A stretch of 64,000 nt of DNA from a marine gamma proteobacterium HTCC2143 (GCA_000169075.1 AAVT01000001.1:881201-945200); one strand, 5' to 3'; shown: positions 28,693-38,299, counted from the first letter of the stretch. The notes: a model not told the origin generated them from the letters alone. Numbers and translations: made by a program.

Positions 28693-29839
28693 GTCCAAAA
28701 ATTGATCGGCTGACTATTTCTTTCATGATCTCTGATGTTCCGCCGTATATCCTTTGAATGCGCGCATCAACAAAAGCTCGTCCAATAGGATATTCCACCA
28801 TATACCCATAGCCACCAAATAATTGCAGGCAGCCATCGACAACGCGGCCCTGCAATTCTGTGGTAGATAATTTTGCCATACTTGCCGTCGCTGTATCCAG
28901 CTCACCCTTGCTATAAAGATCAATACATTCATTAACGAAAGAACGATTGACTCGCGTCTCTGTTGTCATTTCTGCGACCCGAAAGCGGGTGTTTTGAAAA
29001 CTGCTAATTGTCTGGCTAAAGGCTTTTCTTTCGCTGGTGTATTCGATAGTCCAATCTAAAATACCTTCGCAAGCCGCTATTGCTCCAATGGACAAAATCA
29101 GTCGCTCTCTGGGTAGTTCGTTCATCAGTACTGCAAAGCCACAATCTAGCTGTCCGAGAAGAGCGCCGGAGGACACAGAGACCTGCTCGAAAAAAAGCTC
29201 AGAAGTATCTGCAGAGTGCTGGCCAATTTTGTCGAGGTTGCGACCACGACTAAAGCCAGTATTGTTAGTATCTACAATAAATAGAGAAGTGCCTTTAGAA
29301 CCGGAAACTTCGGTGTTGGTTTTGGTAGCAGTAATAACGAAGTCGCAGTGCTGGCCGTTGGTAATAAACGTTTTTGAACCGTTGATGATGTAATTTTCGC
29401 CATCTTTTTTAGCCGTGGTGCGTATTCCTTGTAAATCGGATCCCGCGCCGGGCTCTGTCATCGCAATAGCCCCGACATACTCGCCACTGACCATTTTAGG
29501 TAGGTATTTATTCTTTTGTTCCTCCGTACCATGGTTGATAAGATAGGGCGCAACGATGTCAGAATGAACACTTATATTACTGGCTATTGATGCGCATCCC
29601 GCCCGTGAAAACTCTTCCTCAATGGTTGCAGAAAAAATAAAATGGGCTCCAAAACCTCCGTATTGCTCGGGAGTGTCAACGCATAAAAAGCCAGCATCGC
29701 CAATTTTATTCCATATATCCCTAGGGATTATTTTATCTTTTTCCCATTGTTCAAAGTGTGGAGAGATTTCTTCGGCAATAAATCGTTTCACATTCTCTCG
29801 AAATAATTCAACGTCGCTTTGATCATACTGTGTGTTCAT
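28688..29839 (-). CDS. acyl-CoA dehydrogenase
   Basis: FAD enzyme oxidising acyl-CoA to trans-2-enoyl-CoA. 383 residues, standard family length. Visible: GAIAMTEPGAGSDLQG (substrate and flavin binding), FITNGQHCDF, KIGQHSADTSELFF and the C-terminal LQLFGGYGYMVEYP-RIYGGTSEIM with the catalytic Glu region. The FFEQV/LGQ pattern is typical of the long-chain or general dehydrogenases. Substrate length cannot be told from sequence. It lies 113 bases downstream of the sugar isomerase gene. Confidence 0.92.
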   Translation of the reverse strand: MNTQYDQSDVELFRENVKRFIAEEISPHFEQWEKDKIIPRDIWNKIGDAGFLCVDTPEQYGGFGAHFIFSATIEEEFSRAGCASIASNISVHSDIVAPYLINHGTEEQKNKYLPKMVSGEYVGAIAMTEPGAGSDLQGIRTTAKKDGENYIINGSKTFITNGQHCDFVITATKTNTEVSGSKGTSLFIVDTNNTGFSRGRNLDKIGQHSADTSELFFEQVSVSSGALLGQLDCGFAVLMNELPRERLILSIGAIAACEGILDWTIEYTSERKAFSQTISSFQNTRFRVAEMTTETRVNRSFVNECIDLYSKGELDTATASMAKLSTTELQGRVVDGCLQLFGGYGYMVEYPIGRAFVDARIQRIYGGTSEIMKEIVSRSIFGR

Positions 29840-29952
29840 AATAATTTTCTGGCCTTATCAAAAATGGAGTCGTTAATGGTGAACCTTGAAAAATTAACGT
29901 TAGCTACGATGTTGTTGAAATTGGTAAGCGGCAGTGCAGACAATGCGACTAA

Positions 29953-31008
29953 TTACTCCAGCCCTAAAATATGCCTGATGCCGGATTCATCAACGTCTCC
30001 GGCAGCAAAGTCGTCAAAGGCTTTATCCGTTGTACGAATAATGTGTTTTTCAATAAATGGTGCGCCCTCGGCGGCACCATCTTCGGGATGTTTAAAACAG
30101 CACTCCCATTCCAAAACCGCCCAGCCTTCGTAGTTATATTTCGCTAGTTGGCTGAAAATAGCGCTGAAGTTGACCTGTCCATCACCTAAAGAGCGGAATC
30201 TTCCGGGGCGATCGGCCCAGTTTTGGTAGCCACCGTAAACGCCAGACTTGCCGTTTGGGTTAAACTCGGCGTCTTTAACGTGAAACATTTTAATTCGATC
30301 GTGGTAAAAATCAATGAATTGCAGATAATCCAATTGTTGCAATACAAAGTGGCTGGGATCGTAAAGAATATGACAGCGGTTGTGGTTACCCGTTGATTCA
30401 AGAAAGCGCTCGAAGGTAATGCCGTCGTGTAAATCTTCACCGGGGTGTATTTCATAACAAAGGTCCACACCAGCATCTTCGTAGGCATCTAATATGGGTA
30501 GCCAGCGACTAGCCAATTCCTTAAATCCTGCTTCCACCAAACCTGTCGGACGCTGTGGCCAAGGGTACATCGTATGCCACATGAGTGCGCCGGAAAACGT
30601 GGCGTGGGCAGTCAGCCCGAGATTTTTACTGGCCTTGGCCGCTAGAATCAATTCTTTTACTGCCCATTGCTGTCTGGCCGAGGGGTTACCTCTCAATTCG
30701 TTGGGAGCAAAGGCGTCAAACATTGTATCGTAGGCAGGGTGACAGGCTACTAGTTGGCCTTGAAGGTGCGTGGATAATTCAGTAATTTCGACGCCGTTAT
30801 TTTTGCAAATCCCGATGATTTCATCACAATAGTCTTTGCTTTCGGCGGCGGTCTCTAGATTAATGAAACGGTTGTCTCCGGTCGAAACCTGTATGCCTTT
30901 ATAGCCAAGATCGCCGGCCCATTTGGAAATGTTATCCAAGGAGTTGAATGGCGCCTGTTCATCAGCAAATTGCGCCAAAAAAATTGCCGGACCTTTCATT
31001 TTCGACAT
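29953..31008 (-). CDS. sugar phosphate isomerase/epimerase family protein
   Basis: 351-residue TIM barrel of the xylose isomerase-like (AP endonuclease 2) superfamily. Metal-binding Glu and His appear in YEIHPGEDLHDG, LYDPSHFVLQ and MFHVKDAEFNP, with a final Glu in WAVLEWECCF. Paired with a Gfo/Idh/MocA oxidoreductase 38 bases upstream, a common arrangement in inositol, ketoglycoside or rare-sugar breakdown. The substrate is unknown. Confidence 0.88.
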   Translation of the reverse strand: MSKMKGPAIFLAQFADEQAPFNSLDNISKWAGDLGYKGIQVSTGDNRFINLETAAESKDYCDEIIGICKNNGVEITELSTHLQGQLVACHPAYDTMFDAFAPNELRGNPSARQQWAVKELILAAKASKNLGLTAHATFSGALMWHTMYPWPQRPTGLVEAGFKELASRWLPILDAYEDAGVDLCYEIHPGEDLHDGITFERFLESTGNHNRCHILYDPSHFVLQQLDYLQFIDFYHDRIKMFHVKDAEFNPNGKSGVYGGYQNWADRPGRFRSLGDGQVNFSAIFSQLAKYNYEGWAVLEWECCFKHPEDGAAEGAPFIEKHIIRTTDKAFDDFAAGDVDESGIRHILGLE

Positions 31009-31046
31009 TACGTATTTCCTCGGGTGCTGTTTGCAAATTTCACTGA

Positions 31047-32204
31047 TTAATGCTGCTTAAAAGTATGCCATTTTTTGTCGCTGGCACTGGCGGTGACGGC
31101 TAATTCTATAAAGGCCATGCCGCGAACCGCTTCGTTAATTCCGGGGCAGTCTGCAGTCTGAAGATCGAATTGTTGGCCATTCGCGCGAGCGCGAATTTGT
31201 CCTGAAAATGCGGCATAGATATTGGCAAAGGCTTCCAGGTACCCTTCTGGGTGACCCATTGGTGTCCGAGTGGCAAGCGTTGCCATTACGCCCAGGTAAT
31301 CGCCTCCAGTGCGCAGCATTTCAGTAGGTTTGTCTCCCCATTTTAACCACAATGTATTGGGCTCTTGCTGATGCCACTCGAGGCTCCCCTTGTCACCGTA
31401 GATACGAATGTGTAGGGCATTTTCATCACCGATAGATATCTGGCTAGAAAATAGAATGCCTTTAGCTCCTCCCTCAAAACGCAGCAGGATAGAGCCGTCA
31501 TCATCTAAATCTCTGTCTTCAACAAAAGTTGTGAGGTCGGCACAAATTTCGGTTATTTTAAGCCCTGAAACGTATTCCGCCAGATTTGCTGCATGTACAC
31601 CAATATCGCCCATACAGCTACTGATACCCGCTTGTTTGGGATCCAGTCGCCAAGCTGCCTGCTTGTTATGTTGATCTTCCTGGCGGTCAGCTAACCAGCC
31701 TTGGGGATACTCGACAACTACTTTGCGGATATTTCCCAGTTCGCCGTCTGCTATTCTAGCCTTGGCTTCCTTTATCAGCGGATAGCCAGTATAAGTGTAT
31801 GTCAATCCATACAGCAGACCGGTTTGATCGACAAGGCGGCGAAGATCAAGGGCTTCTTGTAGATTAAAGGTAGCCGGTTTATCAGATAACACGTGAAAAC
31901 CAGCCTCAAGTGCGGCCTTAGCGATGGGAAAGTGCAGGTAGTTCGGGGTGACAATGGCGACGAATTGCATACGTTGTTCTTCGGGTAGTGCCTTTTCATT
32001 CTGCATCATGTCCCGATAGTTATTGTAGACCCGGTTGGCAGGCAAATATAATGCTTTACCGGAGACTTTAGACCGGTCTGCAGAACTGCTAAATGCACCA
32101 CAGACCAATTCAATCTCACCATCAATATTGGCCGCGATGCGATGAATAGCGCCGATGAAAGCTCCTTCTCCGCCACCAACCATGCCCATTCTTATTTTCC
32201 CCAT
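31047..32204 (-). CDS. Gfo/Idh/MocA-family oxidoreductase
   Basis: 385 residues. N-terminal Rossmann fold with MVGGGEGAFIG (about 7-18), the conserved E/DKPATFNL equivalent of EKP near 118, and a C-terminal alpha/beta domain with CMGDIGVHAANLAEY, which supplies the catalytic Asp and His. Uses NAD(P) to oxidise a sugar or inositol-type substrate. Probably in one operon with the isomerase that follows. Confidence 0.9.
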   Translation of the reverse strand: MGKIRMGMVGGGEGAFIGAIHRIAANIDGEIELVCGAFSSSADRSKVSGKALYLPANRVYNNYRDMMQNEKALPEEQRMQFVAIVTPNYLHFPIAKAALEAGFHVLSDKPATFNLQEALDLRRLVDQTGLLYGLTYTYTGYPLIKEAKARIADGELGNIRKVVVEYPQGWLADRQEDQHNKQAAWRLDPKQAGISSCMGDIGVHAANLAEYVSGLKITEICADLTTFVEDRDLDDDGSILLRFEGGAKGILFSSQISIGDENALHIRIYGDKGSLEWHQQEPNTLWLKWGDKPTEMLRTGGDYLGVMATLATRTPMGHPEGYLEAFANIYAAFSGQIRARANGQQFDLQTADCPGINEAVRGMAFIELAVTASASDKKWHTFKQH

Positions 32205-32397
32205 TGACTCAATTTCCGCTGCTAGAGTGTGTGATCTTGATCTTCAAAAATGCTTTGCTGCAGCTTACCATCAACCCGCAAGCTACCGTAGAAAATTCCG
32301 TGGGTCGATTGACGACCCTCAATTCTTGTTAAAATGACCTGACAGGGTAAACTAGTCCTATTGTACCGACAGGTGCCTAACAAATTGGAGTCACATT

Positions 32398-32766
32398 ATG
32401 TCCATATCGTCTGCAGGTGTACCGGCTAATATAGCAACCTTTTTGGCATACTTATTTGGCTGGATTTCCGGTTTGGTGATCTTTTTACTCGAAAAGAAAA
32501 ATGCTTCGATTCAGTTCCATGGCGCTCAATCCATTGTTTTGTTCGGCTCTTTGACAGTTCTAAATATCCTGTTGCCCTTCGTTCCTGCACTGGGGCCGTT
32601 GCTGATGATCCTCATTGCGCCGATCTCGATGATTCTTTGGTTAATTCTTTTGGCCATGTCACTGTTGGGCAATGCCCCCCGGTTGCCGGTTATTGCTAAT
32701 TTTGCCGATCAGTTGGTTGGCAAAAAGGATGACGATGAGCCCGGTTCATTCATCGAAAAACAGTAG
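32398..32766 (+). CDS. DUF4870-like small membrane protein
   Basis: 122 residues with three membrane segments (about 10-30, 45-62, 68-100). The beginning, NIATFLAYLFGWISGLVIFLLEKKN, and the following FHGAQSIVLFG match the DUF4870 pattern. Function unknown. GGAG sits eight bases before the ATG. Transcribed alone, divergent from the oxidoreductase gene. Confidence 0.8.
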   Translation: MSISSAGVPANIATFLAYLFGWISGLVIFLLEKKNASIQFHGAQSIVLFGSLTVLNILLPFVPALGPLLMILIAPISMILWLILLAMSLLGNAPRLPVIANFADQLVGKKDDDEPGSFIEKQ

Positions 32767-32788
32767 GGCCTTACAGTGCCGAAGTTTG

Positions 32789-33037
32789 CTAGCTTTTGTG
32801 GGCACCGTCGCAGAGAGGCCGATTAGCCGTTATTTTACACCCACAAAAAAATACTTTTTTGGATGCTTCAGCCTGATATTTAACAGGACTAAACTCGCCG
32901 CCCTTGTGGGATCCATCGCAAAAAGGCTGCTGGTTGCTTAGCCCACAGCTGCACCACCAGTAGTTTTTTCCTTCTTCAACTTCGACTGCATAGGGGGTAT
33001 CACTAGCTCGTTTTGGTTCTGGCATGGGTTGCTCCAA
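32789..33037 (-). CDS. tandem CDGSH iron-sulfur protein
   Basis: 82 residues with two complete CDGSH cluster motifs: C-S-C-x10-C-D-G-S-H (about 29-44) and C-G-C-x10-C-D-G-A-H (about 65-80), each able to hold a 2Fe-2S cluster through three Cys and one His. MitoNEET-related; redox or cluster-transfer role likely. Lies eight bases after the TauD dioxygenase gene on the same strand, so it may feed electrons or iron-sulfur clusters to that reaction, though this is inference. Confidence 0.9.
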   Translation of the reverse strand: MEQPMPEPKRASDTPYAVEVEEGKNYWWCSCGLSNQQPFCDGSHKGGEFSPVKYQAEASKKVFFCGCKITANRPLCDGAHKS

Positions 33038-33045
33038 TGTTTTAG

Positions 33046-33873
33046 TTAGTAGGGCTTGTCGCCATCGATTGTGGTGCGTTCAAGTTTTCTATGTGATGGG
33101 AAGTAATCGTTAATAGGTTTGTGTTGAGTGCTGCGATTATCCCATAGGGCGATACTGTTGGGCTGCCAACTAAAGCGACAGGTAAACTCTGGCGTGACAA
33201 TATGTTCGTACAAAAACCCCAATAGTGCCCGACTTTCCTTTGCCGTCATGCCGACGATATGTGTGGTGAACAGCTCATTGACAAAAATCACTTTTTTTCC
33301 ACTTTCAGGATGTGTGCAGATAACAGGATGTTCAACCGGAGGGTTGTCAGCGACAGCTTGCGCTAACCGTTCTCTGCCGCCAGCTTCTGCCAGGCTCTCT
33401 TTAAAGCCGAAGGCAAAGTCATGGACTGCGGTCAGGCTCGAGAGAAAGTTTTGCATGCCGCTCGATAGTCCATCATAGGCGGCCGTCATACTGGACCATA
33501 AAGTGTCACCGCCTTTAGGAGGAATAATACGAGAGCGCAATATAGTCCCCATGGGTGGGTGTTTTTTGAAGGTCATATCACTATGCCAGCATTCAATCAT
33601 GGTGGGTTTTTCAGGGGTGCTTTCCAGTATCGTTATTTCGGGAAAACCTTCGATAGTGCCATAGGCAGGATGAGTTTGCAGTGGCCCGAAAGATTCAGCC
33701 AGTGCTTTGTGCTGGGATAGACTAATGTCTTGGTCTCGAAAAAAGATGACTTCATGTTCGACTAATAGTTGGCGGATGTCCGCATAAATAGAATTGTCTA
33801 ACGGCTGCGTCAGGTCAATGCCACTAATTTCGGCGCCCAATGACCCTGAAAGATGTTGTACTGTAATCGTCAT
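33046..33873 (-). CDS. TauD/TfdA-family dioxygenase
   Basis: 275-residue Fe(II)/2-oxoglutarate oxygenase. The metal site is H-S-D (in ECWHSDMTF) plus the distal His in STQHKPINDY; an Arg later (SHRKLERTTI) binds 2-oxoglutarate. The N-terminal LSGSLGAEISGIDL is typical of taurine/alpha-keto acid dioxygenases. The true substrate (taurine, alkylsulfonate, or other) is not determined. Cotranscribed with the CDGSH gene. Confidence 0.9.
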   Translation of the reverse strand: MTITVQHLSGSLGAEISGIDLTQPLDNSIYADIRQLLVEHEVIFFRDQDISLSQHKALAESFGPLQTHPAYGTIEGFPEITILESTPEKPTMIECWHSDMTFKKHPPMGTILRSRIIPPKGGDTLWSSMTAAYDGLSSGMQNFLSSLTAVHDFAFGFKESLAEAGGRERLAQAVADNPPVEHPVICTHPESGKKVIFVNELFTTHIVGMTAKESRALLGFLYEHIVTPEFTCRFSWQPNSIALWDNRSTQHKPINDYFPSHRKLERTTIDGDKPY

Positions 33874-34087
33874 GCTATTTACCTTGGAAGCGTCAACAGA
33901 GATAACTAATGCTGTTTTTCACCACCGATAGAAATAACCCCATACAGTAGTGTCTGCTCAAAACCGCATTCATCACACCAGTTTATATCAGCTATAACTA
34001 GAAGTGTATTAAACTAGTCTCGTAGCTACGCCGTGTCGATGATGTGGAGGTTGCCGTAAACAAAGTAGTCTCTTCCGGAGTCATAAT

Positions 34088-35068
34088 ATGAATAAAGTAT
34101 TTGTTACCTACAACATGCCGGCGGAACAGTTGTCTCGATTGTCTGAATACTGCGACGTGGATGCGTGGCAGGGTAAAGGCTCAATCCCTCGAGATGAACT
34201 GATGGCGCGTGTAGAGGGTGTGGATGGGATTATTTGTTTGCTAACTGAGCGCATTGATGGAGAGCTTATAAACTCTAGTAAGAACTTAAAAGCTGTTTCC
34301 TGTGTCTCAGTGGGTGTAGATCACGTTGATGTTGGTACATTAACCGCTCGAGGGATACCTCTGGGGCATACCCCCGGTGTGCTGGTCGATGCGACAGCTG
34401 ATTTGGCTTTCGGTTTGTTATTGGCTGCCGCTAGGCGTATTCCTCAGGGAGACCGTCATGTACGGACAGGAGGGTGGCAGGGGGCTAGCTGGTCGCCGAA
34501 AGCTTTTTTGGGTTGCAGTGTAGCGGGGAAAACTTTAGGTATCATCGGTCTAGGTGATATTGGCCAAGCGCTTGCGCGAAGGGCAGCCGGCTTTGATATG
34601 CCGGTTATAGCTTGGAGTCGTTCGGGTCGAGAGGTGGCGGGGGTGCGAACTCTCTCGCTTGAGCAGGTACTTGATCAGTCCGACTTTGTCAGTATTAATG
34701 TTGCGTTAACTGAAGAGACGCGAGGGTTAATCGATGCGGCAGCGTTATCCAAAATGAAACCTGGGGCTATTTTAGTAAACACGGCGCGCGGCGGCATTGT
34801 CGATGAAAGAGCGTTGGCTCAAGCACTAAAAGAGGGTCGGATCGCGGGGGCGGGTTTTGATGTCTTTGAAAAGGAGCCGGTCTCACCGGGCAATGCGTTA
34901 TTTGATCAGCCCAACTTCATAGCGACACCGCACATAGGGAGCGCTACTCCAGAGACTAGACTGGCGATGATGGATTTAGCGGTCGCCAACATGTGTGCAG
35001 CGATGTGGAGCGAAAAGATGCCTTGCTGCTTTAATCCGGAGGTATATGCAGACCATCACGACAACTAG
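34088..35068 (+). CDS. D-2-hydroxyacid dehydrogenase (glyoxylate/hydroxypyruvate reductase type)
   Basis: 326 residues. NAD(P)-binding GIIGLGDIGQALARR near 150, catalytic Arg in VNTARGGIVDE, Glu in FEKEPVSPG and His in TPHIGSATPE, all as in the D-isomer dehydrogenases of the GhrB/GRHPR type. Likely reduces glyoxylate or hydroxypyruvate to glycolate or glycerate. Transcribed alone and convergent with the peroxiredoxin gene. Confidence 0.9.
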   Translation: MNKVFVTYNMPAEQLSRLSEYCDVDAWQGKGSIPRDELMARVEGVDGIICLLTERIDGELINSSKNLKAVSCVSVGVDHVDVGTLTARGIPLGHTPGVLVDATADLAFGLLLAAARRIPQGDRHVRTGGWQGASWSPKAFLGCSVAGKTLGIIGLGDIGQALARRAAGFDMPVIAWSRSGREVAGVRTLSLEQVLDQSDFVSINVALTEETRGLIDAAALSKMKPGAILVNTARGGIVDERALAQALKEGRIAGAGFDVFEKEPVSPGNALFDQPNFIATPHIGSATPETRLAMMDLAVANMCAAMWSEKMPCCFNPEVYADHHDN

Positions 35069-35143
35069 CGATACCTAAGCGACAGGTAGGCGGCGAGCAA
35101 ATGACTATGACTACGCCGCTTTACTGTGTTCAATGAACCGCTA

Positions 35144-35620
35144 TTACAGCTGCTCTAAAACGGCTTCTGCTGCACTGGCTTCAATAGCTTTAGCATCAAC
35201 TCCGAGGTAGGTAATGACGCCATCATCAACGATCATTGCGTAGCGTTTGCTTCGCAGGCCCATGCCGAAACCAGAGGCGTCCATCTCCAGGCCCAAAGCT
35301 TTTGTATAATCTGCACTTCCGTCAGCGGCCATGATGATTTCATCGGCATTCTGAGCTGTGCCCCAAGCACCCATAACAAATGCATCATTGACCGATAGAC
35401 AAATAATACTATCTATACCATTAGCTTTGATCTTGTCGGCGCTAACGACAAAGCCCGGCAAGTGCGTCATTGAGCAGCCTGGCGTAAATGCGCCCGGTAC
35501 GGCTAGCATGACGACTTTTTTGCCGTCGAACAAGTCGCTGATAGTAAACTCTTGAGGACCCTCAGCCCCCATGACTTTTAAGCTACCAGCTGGTAATTTG
35601 TCACCTACTTTAACTGTCAT
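35144..35620 (-). CDS. peroxiredoxin, Prx5 type
   Basis: 158 residues. The peroxidatic Cys lies in VPGAFTPGCSMTHLPGF near residue 49, the Prx5 signature, with Thr in the +T-x-x-C arrangement. LRSKRYAMIVDDGVI is the conserved C-terminal region. Reduces hydroperoxides; Prx5-type enzymes use glutathione or glutaredoxin, which fits the presence of gshA in this genome. Confidence 0.93.
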   Translation of the reverse strand: MTVKVGDKLPAGSLKVMGAEGPQEFTISDLFDGKKVVMLAVPGAFTPGCSMTHLPGFVVSADKIKANGIDSIICLSVNDAFVMGAWGTAQNADEIIMAADGSADYTKALGLEMDASGFGMGLRSKRYAMIVDDGVITYLGVDAKAIEASAAEAVLEQL

Positions 35621-35812
35621 TTTGTTTTCCCTATTTGCGATAATTTACGTGTTCAAAAATTGTCTTGGTGATTATCGATAATAACAGAATCAAAATCAAA
35701 GACACAGCAGCAGTATTTCAGTGGCTCCAATGAAAAACAGTACAATTACACAACATGTGAGTGGGTATTTAGTGGTTATCTATGTGGAGTTCTATCATTC
35801 TGAGAGTTTGCC

Positions 35813-36451
35813 ATGACTTATCCTTGTCCTTTGTGTGGTCAAAAAGAGGTTGTAGCCTATTGGCAGAGCGAGCCGCGCCGCTATTTCCAATGCGCTTTTT
35901 GCCAATTAGTTTTTTCCGACCCTGAAAAACATCTTTCGGCGGCGGAAGAGAAATCCGTCTATGACTTACATAAAAATAGCGTCGGTGACCCCAATTATCG
36001 GAAATTTTTGTCTCGGCTTTTTTTACCAATGAAAGATCGGTTGGTGATAGGTGCCAAAGGTCTAGATTTCGGTTGTGGTCCCGGACCCGCATTAGCTTCA
36101 ATGTTTGATGAGGCAGGATTTCCGACGTCACTTTATGATGTCTTTTATTATGATGAAAAATCCACTTTGCAATTAAATTATGACTTCATTACAGCAACGG
36201 AAGTTGTAGAGCATTTAGTTCATCCGGGAGAAGTTATTCGGAATTTGTGGGCCATGCTGGTTCCCGGGGGGCAGTTAGGAATAATGACGAAGTTGGTTAT
36301 CGACAAAGAATCGTTTCAGCGGTGGCACTATAAAAACGATCCGACACATATTTGTTTTTTCTCCCGATATAGTTTCGAATGGCTGGCCAATGAGCTGGAT
36401 GCTAACCTCCATTTTTTCGGGGCGGATGTTATTATCATGGAGAAAAAATGA
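35813..36451 (+). CDS. class I SAM-dependent methyltransferase with zinc-ribbon
   Basis: 212 residues. An N-terminal zinc ribbon (CPLC at about 5-8, CAFC at about 28-31) precedes a Rossmann methyltransferase core with LDFGCGPGPAL as SAM site and TEVVEHL and LVPGGQLGIMTKL as motifs. Methyltransferases with an N-terminal ribbon often modify nucleic acid, lipid or small molecules; the target is unknown. Convergent with the fusion gene, 43 bases apart. Confidence 0.88.
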   Translation: MTYPCPLCGQKEVVAYWQSEPRRYFQCAFCQLVFSDPEKHLSAAEEKSVYDLHKNSVGDPNYRKFLSRLFLPMKDRLVIGAKGLDFGCGPGPALASMFDEAGFPTSLYDVFYYDEKSTLQLNYDFITATEVVEHLVHPGEVIRNLWAMLVPGGQLGIMTKLVIDKESFQRWHYKNDPTHICFFSRYSFEWLANELDANLHFFGADVIIMEKK

Positions 36452-36494
36452 TTAGAAAAATATGACTGTCAGTAGTGTAAGCCTGCCATCAACA

Positions 36495-38261
36495 TTAACG
36501 GGTACTCTTACCTGTCACTGTCGCTTTCGTATCAGATATGTGGGTATAAACTAGCCCACCACTGTCTATTTTACTAAGTTCTGCAGCATTAGCCTCGTCG
36601 GTATCGATATGCATTTCCAGTTTATATCCATGGCTGACTCGAACAAGGACATCGCAAAAAATCAGATCTCTGGGGCCGCCACTAATAGCGACCTCGACCT
36701 CGTCTCTGTTTGTTACACCAAAGCGTTCTGCATCATCGGGGTGCATATGAATATGCCGTCTTGCACAAATCAACCCTTCCTTTAAATGAACCGTCCCGAA
36801 GGGGCCTTCTATCGTAATGGGTGCTGATGCTTTTACTTGACCGGAATCTCGGACCGGTGCATCAACACCGAGTAGAAATTCATCTGTGCGTGAAATTTCC
36901 ACCTGGTTTTTGGAGCGCAAGGGACCTAAAAGACGAACGCCATCGATACGATTACGGGGTCCAATTAAGTTAACTTTTTGTTCACAGGCAAACTGTCCTG
37001 GCTGTGAAAGATCTGCTAAATGTGTAGGTTCAATATTCGGCCCAAATAATTCAGAAAATGTCTCCATAGTGAGATGAAGGTGTCTAGCGCTAATAGCTAT
37101 GGGAATATTATTTAGTGAGATCGCCGGGGCCTTTTTAACGGACGATTGCTCAACCAAAAAAGCCGTCTTTTGCGCAATCATTAGCTCTTCATTCGTCTTG
37201 ACGACCAACGCTTGTACGCGAGAGTTGTCGGTGCTAATACATACTGTTTTCATATTTATCGATAAGTCGGCATCCTGGTTTCGATCTTCATCAAGCTGGA
37301 CCCCAAGAAAATCGAGACGCTGCAAAATTCGCTGGCGCATAGTATTACTGTTTTCACCAATCCCCCCGGTGATTACTATTGCATCGACACCGCCCATGGT
37401 GGCAGCGTAAGCGCCAATATATTTTTTGACCCGATGAGTAAAAACAGCAATCGCTAAGCGCGACCTATCGTCGCCTTCGGCAGCTTTTGTCTCTATTTCT
37501 CGCAAATCATTGCTAACGCCAGATAAGCCTTTCAGGCCACTCTTTCGATTAAGTAAATCATCTAAGGCGTCAACGTTTTCAACTTCATGGCGCAATAATT
37601 CGATGGCAATTCCTGCATCAATGTCACCTGATCTCGAACCCATAACTAAACCTTCGAGAGGTGTCATTCCCATGCTTGTTTCAGTGGAATGACCATACTC
37701 GATGGCGCATGCGCTGGCGCCATTACCAAGGTGAAGTGTAATAATCTTTAGTTCATTTAATGGCTGCCCCAGGAAGATAGCCGCTTGTTGCGCGACATAT
37801 TGATGAGACGTTCCATGGAAGCCATAGCGACGAATATGATGTTTGCGAGCTATTATCGGGTCAATGGCATAGGTGTATGCTCTTCGCGGTAGGGTGGTGT
37901 GGAATGCTGTGTCGAATACGGCGACATGAGGTATTCGCGGTAAAAAGCGTCTAGCTGCCGATATACCTGCAAGATTTGCCGGATTATGGAGTGGTGCCAT
38001 TGGAATCCATTCTTCAATTCTGGTGATAACGCTGTCATCAATTTCAACAGCATCATGAAATGAATCGCCACCATGAACGACTCGATGGCCAACTGCATCT
38101 ATCTGAAAATTTGAATTTTCTTCCAATATCAATTGAACGGCAGGGCCGTGGGCCATGGTGTCTGTTTCAATTATCCCTGTCGAAATAATTGATTCAGTGG
38201 CTACATCTAATAATTGATATTTGACGGTTGATGAGCCGCAATTAATGACCAGTATATTCAT
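36495..38261 (-). CDS. acetate kinase fused to PduL-type phosphotransacylase
   Basis: One 588-residue frame with two enzymes. Residues 1-~375 are an acetate/propionate kinase: VINCGSSTVKYQ, HRVVHGGDSF, FDTAFH, RRYGFHGTSH, LHLGNGASAC, GGIGEN. Residues ~386-588 are PduL: SARHLHL, QPGQFACEQ, LGPLRSKNQVEISRTD, RRHIHMHPDDA and LEMHIDTDEANAA, including the three His regions that bind zinc in PduL. Together they would convert acyl-CoA and phosphate to acyl phosphate and then to acid plus ATP (or the reverse). No sequencing error is needed: the join is an in-frame linker of about ten residues. It follows tex by 77 bases on the same strand. Confidence 0.93.
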   Translation of the reverse strand: MNILVINCGSSTVKYQLLDVATESIISTGIIETDTMAHGPAVQLILEENSNFQIDAVGHRVVHGGDSFHDAVEIDDSVITRIEEWIPMAPLHNPANLAGISAARRFLPRIPHVAVFDTAFHTTLPRRAYTYAIDPIIARKHHIRRYGFHGTSHQYVAQQAAIFLGQPLNELKIITLHLGNGASACAIEYGHSTETSMGMTPLEGLVMGSRSGDIDAGIAIELLRHEVENVDALDDLLNRKSGLKGLSGVSNDLREIETKAAEGDDRSRLAIAVFTHRVKKYIGAYAATMGGVDAIVITGGIGENSNTMRQRILQRLDFLGVQLDEDRNQDADLSINMKTVCISTDNSRVQALVVKTNEELMIAQKTAFLVEQSSVKKAPAISLNNIPIAISARHLHLTMETFSELFGPNIEPTHLADLSQPGQFACEQKVNLIGPRNRIDGVRLLGPLRSKNQVEISRTDEFLLGVDAPVRDSGQVKASAPITIEGPFGTVHLKEGLICARRHIHMHPDDAERFGVTNRDEVEVAISGGPRDLIFCDVLVRVSHGYKLEMHIDTDEANAAELSKIDSGGLVYTHISDTKATVTGKSTR

Positions 38262-38299
38262 AGTACTTTCTTATTCAATGTTAGTCGTTTCATTGTGAG

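Noticed and set aside
36495..38261. chance that the kinase-PduL fusion is a missed stop between two genes
   Set aside because: The frame is continuous, both domains are complete, and the joining segment reads as an ordinary linker.
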